Shown: piece by piece, positions 34,873-46,273 of the stretch
Layout: each line of letters starts with the position of its first letter
Numbering within the stretch: the first letter of the stretch is position 1
Origin: Myxococcota bacterium
Lineage (GTDB): Bacteria; Myxococcota; B64-G9
Reading direction: 5' to 3'
DNA length: 64,000 nt
Assembly (NCBI GenBank): GCA_022710975.1
Contig: JAKLGA010000020.1
Coordinates: 62,001 to 126,000, forward strand
The notes under the pieces: model-generated
Seen by the model: only the letters and a program-made list of their open reading frames with translations
What the model was told of the DNA's origin: nothing
The model's database searches: none
Translations under genes and position numbers: made by a program

Positions 34873-35832
34873 ATGAGCGCGAGCGACAAGGACGGCAAGG
34901 AAATCATGACGCCCGCGGACGAGTGGGAGGAGGGCGACTCCGACCGCACCGTCATCCAGGGCATCAAGGATCTCACCGGGAGCCTGAACAGCCGGCAAGC
35001 TTCGCTGATCGTCATCTCCGGCGCCTCGGCCGGCAAGATGTTCAAGGTCGCCTCGGAGGCCCTGACCATCGGCCGCGGCAAGGACTGCGAGATCATGCTG
35101 GCCGAGGAGGGCATCTCCCGCAACCACTGCCGGATCGAGCCCGACGGCCACGGCAACGTGGCCATCGTCGACCTCAACAGCACCAACGGCACCTTCTTCA
35201 ACGGCAACCGCATCACCCGGCACCTGCTGCGGGACGGCGACAAGGTCCAGGTCGGCTCGACCACCATCCTCAAGTTCAGCTTCCAGGACTCCCTGGAGGA
35301 GTCCTTCATCCAGAACCAGTACGAGCAGGCCACCCGGGACGGCCTGACCGGCGTGCTGAACAAGCGCACGTTCCTGGAGAAGTTCGCCGCCGAGTTCGCT
35401 TACGCCATCCGCCACAACGAGGCCACCAGCCTCATCCTGTTCGACATCGACCACTTCAAGAAGGTCAACGACACCTACGGGCACCAGGCCGGCGACATGG
35501 TCCTCAAGCACCTGGCCGAGGTCGTCGAGCACAGCCTGAGGGAAGAGGACGTGCTGGCGCGCTATGGCGGCGAGGAGTTCGCCATCATCCTGCGCAACCA
35601 GAACGAGCAGCGGGCCTTCGTGGCCGCCGAGCGGGTACGCCGGGCCGTGGAGAAGGGCGAGTTCGTGTGGGAGGGTCAGCGCATCCCGGTGACCATCTCG
35701 CTGGGCATCGCCACCCTGGTGGAGGCGCGCTTCCAGGATCCGGCCGACATGCTGCGCGAGGCGGACGAGTTCCTGTACGAATCGAAGCGGGGCGGTCGCA
35801 ACCGAACCACGAGCGTGCTGCGGCGGGCGTGA
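34873..35832 (+). CDS. FHA-GGDEF diguanylate cyclase
   Basis: This 319-residue cytoplasmic protein makes the second messenger c-di-GMP. An N-terminal FHA domain (about residues 40-125; LTIGRGKDCEI, ISRNHCRIE, STNGTFFNG) should read phosphothreonine. The C-terminal GGDEF domain (about 150-312) has RDGLTGVLNKRTF, DIDHFKKVND and the active-site YGGEEF. An RxxD inhibitory site (REED) lies exactly five residues before GGEEF, so product feedback is expected. FHA control suggests a link to Ser/Thr kinases, which is inference. It has its own promoter, opposite the exporter operon. Confidence 0.94.
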   Translation: MSASDKDGKEIMTPADEWEEGDSDRTVIQGIKDLTGSLNSRQASLIVISGASAGKMFKVASEALTIGRGKDCEIMLAEEGISRNHCRIEPDGHGNVAIVDLNSTNGTFFNGNRITRHLLRDGDKVQVGSTTILKFSFQDSLEESFIQNQYEQATRDGLTGVLNKRTFLEKFAAEFAYAIRHNEATSLILFDIDHFKKVNDTYGHQAGDMVLKHLAEVVEHSLREEDVLARYGGEEFAIILRNQNEQRAFVAAERVRRAVEKGEFVWEGQRIPVTISLGIATLVEARFQDPADMLREADEFLYESKRGGRNRTTSVLRRA

Positions 35833-35914
35833 GCCTGTCGGCCGTGGCCTCCGAGCCGGGGCCCGGGCCCGGGCGTGGCCCGCCACAGGGGCGGGTCGGG
35901 GCACGAGGAGAACC

Positions 35915-37999
35915 ATGAACTGGATGCTGATGACGGGCCTTCTGGTGGTCGCGCTGGGCGCCTTCGGCTGGTCCATGTTCCGCCGGCTGGTGCCGCTGCT
36001 CGCCATGCAGCCCGACAGGCGCTGGGATCGCCTGGGCAGGCGCACGGCCAACGTGGTGGTCACCGCCCTGTTCCAGAAGCGGTTCGTGCAGCGCTGGGAG
36101 TTCGTGCACGGCCTGGCCCACATCCTGATCTTCTGGGGCTTCCTGGCGGTGTCCCTCAACACCGTGCACCTGGTGGGCCGCGGCTTCGTGGAGGGCTGGG
36201 CGCTGCCCGGCTTGCACGGCACCTGGCTGGGCCTGGCCTACGCCGCGATCAAGGACCTGTTCGTGGCGCTGGTCATGCTGGGCACGCTGATCGCCCTCTT
36301 CCGCCGGGTGGTGTTCAGGCCCGAGCGCCTGACCCTGTCCTGGGAGGCCAACCTGATCCTGCTGTGGATCTTCAGCATGATGCTGCTGGACGTGGTCTAC
36401 GGCGGGGCGCTGTTCGTCATGCAGCCCGACCACCCCGAGGTGAAGGCGAGCTTCATGGGCGTGCTCGGGCGGGACCTCCTGCTCGCGCTCGGCCTAGGCG
36501 CCGGGGACACCGCCACCCGCGTGCTGAAGGACGTGGGCATGTGGGGCCACGTGATCCTGGTGCTCGGCTTCCTCAACTACCTGCCCTACGGCAAGCACTT
36601 CCACGTGGTCACCTCGCTGTTCAACGTGTTCTTCGGCGACCTCAAGCACCGCGGCGAGCTCGCCAAGCAGGATCTGGAGAAGGAGGACGCCATCTACGGC
36701 GTCAGCCAGCTCGAGGACTTCCCCTGGAAGCGCGCGCTGGACATGTACACCTGCACCGAGTGCGGCCGCTGCCAGGCCAACTGCCCGGCCCACCTGACCA
36801 CCAAGCCGCTGTCGCCCAAGCGGCTGATCATGGACGAGCGCAACCACCTGAAGGCCAAGACGGCGCTGATGATGCGGGTGGCCCGGCTCAGGCGCCAGGG
36901 GGCGAAGGACAAGGCGCAGGAGGCCAGCGCGGGCTGGGAGGGCAAGCCGCTGGTGGGCGGGGTGATCGAGGACGAGGTGCTGTGGAGCTGCACCAGCTGC
37001 GGCCACTGCGTGGAGAACTGCCCGGTGTGCATCGAGCACATCGATCACATCGTGGATCAACGCCGCTACCTGGTACAGGTCGAGAGCCGCTTCCCCAAGG
37101 AGCTGACCACGGTCTTCAAGGGCTGGGAGAACATGTCCAACCCGTGGGGCCTGGCCTCCAACTCGCGCGGCGACTGGATGGCGGAGCTGGGGGTGAAGAC
37201 CCCGTCCGAGCAGCCCGAGTTCGAGTACCTGTTCTACGTGGGCTGCGCCGGGTCCTTCGACGACCGCAACAAGAAGATCACCCGCGCGGTGGTGAAGCTG
37301 CTGCAGAAGGCCGGGGTCAGCTTCGTGTGCCTGGGCAACGACGAGACGTGCTGCGGCGAGACCGCGCGCCGCATCGGCAACGAGTACCTGGCCCAGACCA
37401 TGATGGCCGCCAACGTGGAGCTGTGGAACAGCCTGGGGGTCAAGAAGATCCTGACCGCCTGCCCGCACTGCTTCAACACGACCAAGAACGAGTACGCCCA
37501 GTTCGGCGGCCGCTTCGAGGTGGTGCACCACACCGAGCTGCTCCTGCGCCTGGTGGCCGAGGGCAAGCTCAGGCCCGAGGTGGGTTTCGCCCGGCCGGGG
37601 CCGCTGGTGTACCACGACTCCTGCTACCTGGGGCGCTACAACAAGCTGTACGACGTCCCGCGCGAGGTGGCCCGGGCGCTGCCGGGGGTGACCCTGGTGG
37701 AGGCCGAGCGCCGGCGGCAGCTCGGCTTCTGCTGCGGCGCGGGTGGCGGGCGCATGTGGATGGAGGAGGCCCCCCAGCAGCGCGTGAACCTGAAGCGCGC
37801 CGAGCAGCTGCTGGAGACCGGCGCCAAGACCTTCGCCACGGCCTGCCCGTACTGCCTGATCATGCTCGACGACGCCATCAAGCAGAAGGGCATGGAGGAG
37901 GACGTCAAGGTCCTCGACCTGGCCGAGCTGCTGGAGCGCTCGCTGAAGAAGGACGGGGCGGACGCCCCGCCGCCCGCCCCGCCGGCCGCCGGGGCCTGA
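35915..37999 (+). CDS. EMO-like membrane FeS oxidoreductase (DUF224/CCG family), paralogue 1
   Basis: The 694-residue protein has five to six N-terminal helices (to about residue 235) with His residues suited to haem b (HGLAHIL, KHFHVVTS). Two 4Fe-4S motifs follow (CTECGRCQANCP and CTSCGHCVENCP), then two CCG domains (GC..., CCGETARRIG, CPHCFNTTKNEY; then SCYLGRYN, CCGAGGGRMWM, CPYCLIML). This order matches the family of membrane electron-transferring-flavoprotein:menaquinone oxidoreductases (EMO, FadF-like). It probably passes electrons from reduced ETF to quinone. No etfAB genes are nearby. A Pro/Ala tail ends the protein. A paralogue lies at 43173. Confidence 0.85.
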   Translation: MNWMLMTGLLVVALGAFGWSMFRRLVPLLAMQPDRRWDRLGRRTANVVVTALFQKRFVQRWEFVHGLAHILIFWGFLAVSLNTVHLVGRGFVEGWALPGLHGTWLGLAYAAIKDLFVALVMLGTLIALFRRVVFRPERLTLSWEANLILLWIFSMMLLDVVYGGALFVMQPDHPEVKASFMGVLGRDLLLALGLGAGDTATRVLKDVGMWGHVILVLGFLNYLPYGKHFHVVTSLFNVFFGDLKHRGELAKQDLEKEDAIYGVSQLEDFPWKRALDMYTCTECGRCQANCPAHLTTKPLSPKRLIMDERNHLKAKTALMMRVARLRRQGAKDKAQEASAGWEGKPLVGGVIEDEVLWSCTSCGHCVENCPVCIEHIDHIVDQRRYLVQVESRFPKELTTVFKGWENMSNPWGLASNSRGDWMAELGVKTPSEQPEFEYLFYVGCAGSFDDRNKKITRAVVKLLQKAGVSFVCLGNDETCCGETARRIGNEYLAQTMMAANVELWNSLGVKKILTACPHCFNTTKNEYAQFGGRFEVVHHTELLLRLVAEGKLRPEVGFARPGPLVYHDSCYLGRYNKLYDVPREVARALPGVTLVEAERRRQLGFCCGAGGGRMWMEEAPQQRVNLKRAEQLLETGAKTFATACPYCLIMLDDAIKQKGMEEDVKVLDLAELLERSLKKDGADAPPPAPPAAGA

Positions 38000-38014
38000 G
38001 CGGCTGGAGGCGCC

Positions 38015-38680
38015 ATGGCGCTGTTCCTCGACTCGGTCGACCTGGAGCAGATCCAGCTGGCCATGCAGCTCGGCATCTTCGCCGGGGTGACGACCAACCC
38101 CAAGCTGCTCGCGGGCCTGGGCTCCGGCGAGCGCCTCGACCGGCTGGGAGAGATCGCCCGGCGCATCCCGGGCAGCCTCTACCTGCAGGTGACCCCGCGC
38201 AGCGAGGCCGAGCTGGAGCGCCAGGCGCTGACGCTCCGGGAGGTGGCCCCGGGCCGCGCGGTGATCAAGGTGCCCATGGGCGCGGACGGCCTGCGGGCCG
38301 TGGGGCGGCTACGCGAGCACGGGCTGCCGGTCTGCCTGACCGCGCTCTTCACCGTGCCGCAGGTTTTCGCCGCCGGCTGCGCCCGCGCCCACGCGGCCGC
38401 GGTCTACGTCGGGCGCATCACCCGCGCGGGCGGCGACGGCGTGGCGGTGGCGCGGGAGGGCGCCGCCGCGCTCCGGGCGGCCGGCCTGTCCACGCGCCTG
38501 CTGGCCGCCTCCATCCCGGACGCGGACACGCTCCAGCGCCTGCTCGCCATCCCCGACATCGACCTGACCATCGGCTCCGCCTTGCTGCCCGCGCTGTACG
38601 ACCACCCGGGCACGAGCGCCGCCATCGCCGAGTTCGAGGCGGCCGCGGCCAGCCGCAGGCCCAGCCAGCCCCCGACGTGA
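38015..38680 (+). CDS. Small transaldolase / fructose-6-phosphate aldolase-like protein
   Basis: The 221-residue product has the length of the short TalA-like/FSA branch. It begins MALFLDSVDLEQI with the first-strand Asp, has GVTTNPKLLA in the usual place, the Schiff-base Lys in AVIKVPMGADGL, CLTALFTVPQV, and ends with a barrel strand near DLTIGSALLPAL. It should catalyse aldol transfer or cleavage of sugar phosphates; the choice between transaldolase and F6P aldolase cannot be settled by eye. It begins 15 bases after the EMO-like gene stop. Confidence 0.88.
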   Translation: MALFLDSVDLEQIQLAMQLGIFAGVTTNPKLLAGLGSGERLDRLGEIARRIPGSLYLQVTPRSEAELERQALTLREVAPGRAVIKVPMGADGLRAVGRLREHGLPVCLTALFTVPQVFAAGCARAHAAAVYVGRITRAGGDGVAVAREGAAALRAAGLSTRLLAASIPDADTLQRLLAIPDIDLTIGSALLPALYDHPGTSAAIAEFEAAAASRRPSQPPT

Positions 38681-38704
38681 CACGCACCAGTTCCCCGGGG
38701 GTAA

Positions 38705-38760
38705 TCGGGTCAGAATCTGACCCGAATGGGCATCCTATTTGGGTCAGAAATTGACCCAAA
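38705..38760. terminator. Two tandem perfect palindromes between convergent genes
   Basis: Palindrome 1 (38705-38725) has 10-base arms TCGGGTCAGA/TCTGACCCGA around a single A. Palindrome 2 (38738-38760) has 9-base arms TTTGGGTCA/TGACCCAAA around five bases. Both share the core GGGTCAGAA and sit between the transaldolase and the sigma-54 activator genes, whose stops face each other. A bidirectional terminator is likeliest; a REP- or MITE-like element is the alternative because the core repeats. Confidence 0.5.
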
Positions 38761-38780
38761 AAGAGGCGCCGCGCCGGGCC

Positions 38781-40199
<1,419 letters not shown>

Positions 40200-40224
40200 C
40201 TCGACTCCCTCGCGTCCGCGCCGC

Positions 40225-42201
<1,977 letters not shown>

Positions 42202-42374
42202 GATCGCACCTCAGGTGGGTGTATATCAACCAGATACATATTCCATCAAAAAGAAGCAAGAAAGAAATCGAGAGGCGTTCGCTCCCCGAATTCTCGTTTT
42301 TCAGCTATACATATATACGCTTCTTATACACTTTGGTTTTGGATTCTATTCGTCCTTAAATATATCTAACATGT

Positions 42375-42399
42375 TGTTTATTATTGCTTCCTGTAAACA
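42375..42399. promoter_or_regulatory. Dyad TGTTTA-N13-TAAACA, candidate activator-binding site
   Basis: A perfect 6-base inverted repeat (42375-42380 and 42394-42399) is centred about 158 bases upstream of the predicted sigma-54 transcription start. Enhancer sites for NtrC-type activators commonly lie 80-200 bases upstream and often have TGT...ACA ends. Binding by the neighbouring activator is inference. Confidence 0.4.
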
Positions 42400-42518
42400 C
42401 GGGTCTCTCCGGGGATGTATAAAATCGATCTCGAAACTCACCCCACCTCGGGCGCGCGAACGTCGGCGCAAGAGCCAACTCATTGTTATGAATCATCTTT
42501 TCTGAACGCCCGCGAGGC

Positions 42519-42534
42519 TGGCACGCCAGTTGCT
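42519..42534 (+). promoter_or_regulatory. Consensus sigma-54 (RpoN) promoter
   Basis: TGGCACG-CCAG-TTGCT matches the sigma-54 consensus TGGCACG-N4-TTGCW at every defined base, with GG at -24 and GC at -12 in the required spacing. Predicted transcription start is near 42545, giving a leader of about 66 bases before ATG 42611. It points at the recombinase-like gene and lies divergent to the kinase/activator operon. Confidence 0.88.
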
Positions 42535-42610
42535 CTAGCGAAGGACAGCGACGATGCAACGAACCGATGGGCGGAACACGGGCCCACGCTGGAAAGAAGG
42601 AGAGGAAGTC

Positions 42611-43084
42611 ATGAAGAAGGCCATCGCGTACGTGAGCGACGTCATCCTCGGGCGCACCGGCGAGGTCATCTCCCGTCAGAGCCAGCGTGAGGCGCTCCAG
42701 AAGCACGCCGCCGAGAACGGGATCGAGATCGTGGCCTGGTTCGAGGACGAGATCTACTCCGAGAACGTGCTGACCCGGCCCGGCGTGCAGGCCATGCTGG
42801 CCGATCCCAGGGGCTGCGACCTGGTCCTGGTCGAGCGCGTGTGGAGCCTGACCCGCAACCTCAAGACCCTCGAGCAGGTGGTCGAGATCCTGTCCGGCCG
42901 CGGCCTGCGGCTGGAGGCCAGCGCCACCCTGTGGGACTGTGCCTCCCAGCACTGCCGTCGGCTCGCCAAGGGCGGCGCGAAGCAGCCGGTCAAGGCCCCG
43001 GTGGTGGTGGCCGAGACCGCGCGCGCGCGCATGGACCGGCCCGCCAAGCTGAACTTCCTGCACCTGGTCCGGAAGCACGCCTGA
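42611..43084 (+). CDS. Degenerate serine-recombinase-like protein (catalytic residues lost)
   Basis: The 157-residue protein aligns without gaps over its first ~28 residues to the N-terminal motif of serine recombinases (Y-x-R-V-S ... Q-x-x-A-L), then to the rest of the catalytic fold (WFEDEIYSE, RPGVQAML, CDLVLVERVWSLTRNLKTLEQVVEIL, GLRLEA). Where active enzymes have Arg and the nucleophile Ser, it has Ser9 and Val11; in the DRLSR-type motif, Asp-Arg is Trp78-Ser79. The equivalents of the conserved RPG Arg (Arg56) and last Arg (Arg82) remain. There is no DNA-binding HTH; the tail has a Cys pair (CASQHC) and basic residues. It cannot be a normal recombinase. ATG 42611 has GGAGAGGAAG upstream. 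Confidence 0.82.
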   Translation: MKKAIAYVSDVILGRTGEVISRQSQREALQKHAAENGIEIVAWFEDEIYSENVLTRPGVQAMLADPRGCDLVLVERVWSLTRNLKTLEQVVEILSGRGLRLEASATLWDCASQHCRRLAKGGAKQPVKAPVVVAETARARMDRPAKLNFLHLVRKHA

Positions 43085-43108
43085 GCCCTGACCCCTCGCC
43101 CTCCCTCA

Positions 43109-43153
43109 GCCCGCGGAGCGCGTCCGCGGGCCAGGCCCGGAGCCCCCTGGCCC
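43109..43153 (+). terminator. Hairpins after the recombinase-like gene
   Basis: A 9-base inverted repeat (GCCCGCGGA 43109-43117, complement 43123-43131) with a 5-base loop begins 25 bases after the stop. A second stem (GGGCCAGG 43128-43135 with CCTGGCCC 43146-43153) overlaps it. There is no T tract, but the pair would insulate the sigma-54 transcript from the EMO-like gene at 43173. Confidence 0.5.
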
Positions 43154-43172
43154 GGGACCGGAAAGGGACGTC

Positions 43173-45308
43173 ATGGATCCTTCTCTCGCCACCCGCCAGC
43201 TCATGTGGAACATCTCGCCGGCCTGGCTGATGTACGCCCTGTTCGGGCTCAGCCTGGCCGTGTTCGGTTTCGGCCTGTGGCGCCGGGTGTCCGTCTGGCG
43301 GCGCGGCAAGGCCGCCGGCGAACGCCTCTCGGATCTGGGCAAGCGTTTCTGGCTGCTGGTCAAGGAGATCGTGCTCCAGCGCAGGGTCCGGCGCGAGGGC
43401 TTCCCGGGCTGGTTCCACAGCTTCGTGTTCTACTCCTTCGCGGTGCTGGTGCTCGTCACCGCCGTGGTGGCGCTGGACTACGACTTCGGAACCACCTTCT
43501 TCCGCGGCTGGATCTACCTGCTGCTCAGCGGCGCGGCCGAGCTGGCCGGGGCGCTGGTGCTGGTGGGTGTGGGCATGGCGGCCTGGCGTCGCTACCTCAG
43601 GAAACCCAAGACCCTCGAGCACGGGGTCATGGACGGGCTGTCGCTCCTGCTGATCGGGCTGATCGTGTTGACCGGCTTCGTGGCCGAGGGGCTACGCATC
43701 GTCCGCACCGGCGAGGAGTTCCCCTACTTCTCGCTCCTGGGCTGGGGCCTGAGCTTCCTGTTCACCGGCCTGTCGGATCAGGCTGCCCGGGGCCTGCACG
43801 CCGGGCTGTGGTGGACGCACCTGGGGCTGGCCTTCGGCTGGATCGCCTCCCTGCCCTTCACCAAGTTCTTCCACATCCTGGCGCTCCCGGCCAACGTGTT
43901 CTTCTCCAAGCTGGAGGCCCGCGGCAAGCTCCGCCGGCAGGACATCGAGGCGCTCATGTCGGCCGAGGACTTCGACGAGTCGAAGTTCAACGTCGGCACG
44001 GCCACCACCGCGGAGTTCTCCTGGAAGCAGCGCCTGGACCTCGACGCCTGCATCGCCTGCGGCCGCTGCGAGGACGTCTGCCCGGCGACCCTGGCCGGCC
44101 AGCCCTTCGGCCCCCGCCAGCTCATCTCCAAGCTCAAGGCCGCCACGCAGAAGGGCGACACGGCCGCCAGGCGCGGCCCGGCGAGCGGCCAGGCGCCCGC
44201 CGAGGGCGAGGCCCCGGCCGCCGAGGCGCCGCCCGCGGGAGCGGCGATCGTGGGCGAGGCGCTGGACGAGGACTTCATCTGGTACTGCCGCACCTGCACC
44301 GCCTGCATGGAGGTCTGCCCGGCCATGATCGAGCACGTCGACACGCTCATCGACGTGCGGCGAAACGAGGTGGTCATGCAGGGGCGCCTGCCGGCCGAGG
44401 CCGCCCGCGCGCTCAAGATGCTCGAGCGCCTGGGCAACCCGTTCGGCCCGCAGAGCGACCGCATCGCCTGGGTCAAGTCCATGGGCATCCGCGACGTGCG
44501 CCCGGGCGAGAAGTGCGACGTGATCTACTGGATCGGCTGCTGCACCACGTTCGATCCGACCAAGCAGCGCATCGCCCAGGATCTGTGCCGCCTGCTGCAG
44601 CGCTGCGGCATCGAGTTCGGGGTGATCGGCCAGGACGAGAGCTGCTGCGGCGACCCGGCGCGCGTGCTCGGCCAGGAGGCGCTCTTCCAGGAGATCGCCA
44701 AGAAGCAGATCGCCGAGCTCAAGAAGCGCGAGTTCCAGGTGCTGCTGGTCTCCTGTCCGCACTGCTACAACACCCTGAAGAACGAGTACAGCCAGTTCGG
44801 AGCGGACTTCAACGTGGTGCACCACTCCGAGTTCCTGCACGAGATGCTGTGGAGCGGGACGCTGCAGCCTGTGCAGGGCGAGCAGGAGAAGACCGTCTAC
44901 CACGACCCCTGCTACCTGGGCCGCTACCAGCGCATCTTCGACGCGCCCCGCCAGGTGCTGAAGGCCGTACCCGGCATGAACCTGGTGGAGATGAAGCAGA
45001 GCCGGGACGTGAGCCTGTGCTGCGGCGGCGGTGGCGGGCACTACTGGATGGATCTCAAGAAGGGCGAGCGCATCAACAACCTGCGGGTCAAGCAGGCCGA
45101 GGAGGCGGGCGCCGCCCGCATCGTGACCTCCTGCTCCTACTGCATGCAGATGCTCAACGACTCGGTCAAGGCCATGGACCTCGACGAGAAGATCGAGGTG
45201 ATCGACCTGGCCAGCCTGGTGCTCAAGAGCCTGGGCCCCTCGCCCGCGGACGCCAGGCCGGCGCCGAAGCCGGCCGCGGAGCCCGCCGCGCCCGAGCCCT
45301 CCGCCTGA
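43173..45308 (+). CDS. EMO-like membrane FeS oxidoreductase (DUF224/CCG family), paralogue 2
   Basis: The 711-residue protein has an N-terminal helix, then a NarI-like haem b membrane domain to about residue 240 with candidate ligands in GWFHSFVFYSF, WTHLGLAFG and TKFFHIL. 4Fe-4S motifs CIACGRCEDVCP and CRTCTACMEVCP are separated by an Ala/Pro-rich insert, followed by two CCG domains (GCCTTFD, CCGDPARVLG, CPHCYNTLKNEY; DPCYLGRYQ, CCGGGGGHYWM, CSYCMQML). As with the 35915 paralogue, ETF-to-menaquinone electron transfer is the likely role. It differs by the extra N-terminal helix and insert. No etfAB is adjacent. Confidence 0.85.
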   Translation: MDPSLATRQLMWNISPAWLMYALFGLSLAVFGFGLWRRVSVWRRGKAAGERLSDLGKRFWLLVKEIVLQRRVRREGFPGWFHSFVFYSFAVLVLVTAVVALDYDFGTTFFRGWIYLLLSGAAELAGALVLVGVGMAAWRRYLRKPKTLEHGVMDGLSLLLIGLIVLTGFVAEGLRIVRTGEEFPYFSLLGWGLSFLFTGLSDQAARGLHAGLWWTHLGLAFGWIASLPFTKFFHILALPANVFFSKLEARGKLRRQDIEALMSAEDFDESKFNVGTATTAEFSWKQRLDLDACIACGRCEDVCPATLAGQPFGPRQLISKLKAATQKGDTAARRGPASGQAPAEGEAPAAEAPPAGAAIVGEALDEDFIWYCRTCTACMEVCPAMIEHVDTLIDVRRNEVVMQGRLPAEAARALKMLERLGNPFGPQSDRIAWVKSMGIRDVRPGEKCDVIYWIGCCTTFDPTKQRIAQDLCRLLQRCGIEFGVIGQDESCCGDPARVLGQEALFQEIAKKQIAELKKREFQVLLVSCPHCYNTLKNEYSQFGADFNVVHHSEFLHEMLWSGTLQPVQGEQEKTVYHDPCYLGRYQRIFDAPRQVLKAVPGMNLVEMKQSRDVSLCCGGGGGHYWMDLKKGERINNLRVKQAEEAGAARIVTSCSYCMQMLNDSVKAMDLDEKIEVIDLASLVLKSLGPSPADARPAPKPAAEPAAPEPSA

Positions 45309-45321
45309 GCGCTCCGCGCCC

Positions 45322-46269
45322 TCAGCGCTGCGCGTCCTGCGACCACAGCAGGCCCGCCACCCGGCCGATCAGCCGGTCGAGCGGGACCGGGCCGAAGTTG
45401 CGGCTGTCGCGCGAGTTGTAGCGCGCGTCCCCGAGCACGTAGACGCTGCCCTCCGGCACCAGGACCGGATCCAGCTCGAAGCGCCCCTCGTCGGTCTCGG
45501 TGCCCGCCCCGTGCGGGCTGACCAGGATGGCGTAGCGGAGCCCCGGGCGCGCCTCCTCGACCACCTCGACCGGTCGGCGCCCCCGCAGCACCGCCTCCGG
45601 CAGCGGCCGCCTCAGGGCCTCGGGCGCGAGCGGCCGGTGGGAGATCTCCAGGCCGGACACGCTCAGCCTGCCGCCCCGCACCTGGACCTGTTGCCCGGCC
45701 ACCGCCACCACGCGCTTGACCCAGGGGTCAGGCTGGGAGTGGTAGGGGACCTCGAACACGATGAGCTCCCCAGGCTGCGGCGCACGCGCCTCGGGCCCGA
45801 TCTTCGCCACGAACACCAGATCCCCGGGCAGGAGGGTGGGCAGCATGGAGCTGGAGGGCACCAGGAACACCTCGAGCACGTGGGCCCGGACCAGGAAGGC
45901 CTCCACGCCCAGGCCGACCAGGCCGGTGACCACGAACAGGAAGTAGGTGATGAAGCGGTTGAAGGCGCGCAGGCGGTAGGCCGCGCGGGCCTGGCGTCCG
46001 GCCACGCGCACGGCCAGCGCGGCCTGCAGCAGCCAGTAGCAGCCCGCCAGGACCATCCCGTACTGGAGGGCGAGCTGGGCCTCGCCCGGGAAGCACACCA
46101 CCTCCAGCGGGAGTGAAAGCGCGGCCAGCCAGCCCAGCACGGCGAACAGCGCCGCCAGGCCCAGCCGCCCGAGGTACATGTGCCCGAGCCCGGGGCACAC
46201 CAGCGCCAGCAGGCCGGCGAGCCATGGCTTTCGAGGGCTGGAGGCAGGCAGGCCCATGGCCGCGGACAT
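45322..46269 (-). CDS. lepB: Signal peptidase I with extra N-terminal membrane domain
   Basis: The 315-residue protein removes signal peptides from exported proteins. The C-terminal ~190 residues hold the leader peptidase core: Ser in VPSSSMLPTLLPGD, Lys in [11 protein letters not shown] and the GDARYNSRDSRNFGPV box. About 110 residues precede it with several helices, starting LAGLLALVCPGLGHMYLGRLG, a PGLGxxYLG motif seen in small TM2/DUF5683-like membrane domains; this part is additional to ordinary SPase I anchors. The start ATG 46269 lies four bases after the topoisomerase stop with only a weak ribosome site. Confidence 0.9.
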   Translation of the reverse strand: MSAAMGLPASSPRKPWLAGLLALVCPGLGHMYLGRLGLAALFAVLGWLAALSLPLEVVCFPGEAQLALQYGMVLAGCYWLLQAALAVRVAGRQARAAYRLRAFNRFITYFLFVVTGLVGLGVEAFLVRAHVLEVFLVPSSSMLPTLLPGDLVFVAKIGPEARAPQPGELIVFEVPYHSQPDPWVKRVVAVAGQQVQVRGGRLSVSGLEISHRPLAPEALRRPLPEAVLRGRRPVEVVEEARPGLRYAILVSPHGAGTETDEGRFELDPVLVPEGSVYVLGDARYNSRDSRNFGPVPLDRLIGRVAGLLWSQDAQR

Positions 46270-46273
46270 CCGC

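Larger units (their letters stand above)
42202..42610. other. A+T-rich intergenic regulatory region between the sensor kinase and the recombinase-like gene
   Basis: This 409-base gap is the largest in the window and the only strongly A+T-rich stretch: I count 112 A/T in the 180 bases 42241-42420 (62%), against roughly a quarter in the surrounding genes. It holds the sigma-54 promoter and a dyad, listed separately, a perfect 8-bp palindrome AACATGTT (42368-42375), and several weak sigma-70-like elements facing the kinase gene (such as TTTCTT-N17-TATGTA on the minus strand near 42260). No open frame of its own is convincing. Confidence 0.85.

Noticed and set aside
42554-42610. Longer form of the recombinase-like protein starting at ATG 42554
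   Set aside because: It would begin about nine bases after the sigma-54 transcription start with no ribosome site, whereas ATG 42611 has GGAGAGGAAG and the domain starts there.
42611-43084. Active resolvase/invertase or insertion-sequence gene
   Set aside because: The nucleophilic Ser and two active-site Arg are replaced and there is no HTH domain. No inverted repeats or target duplications flank it.
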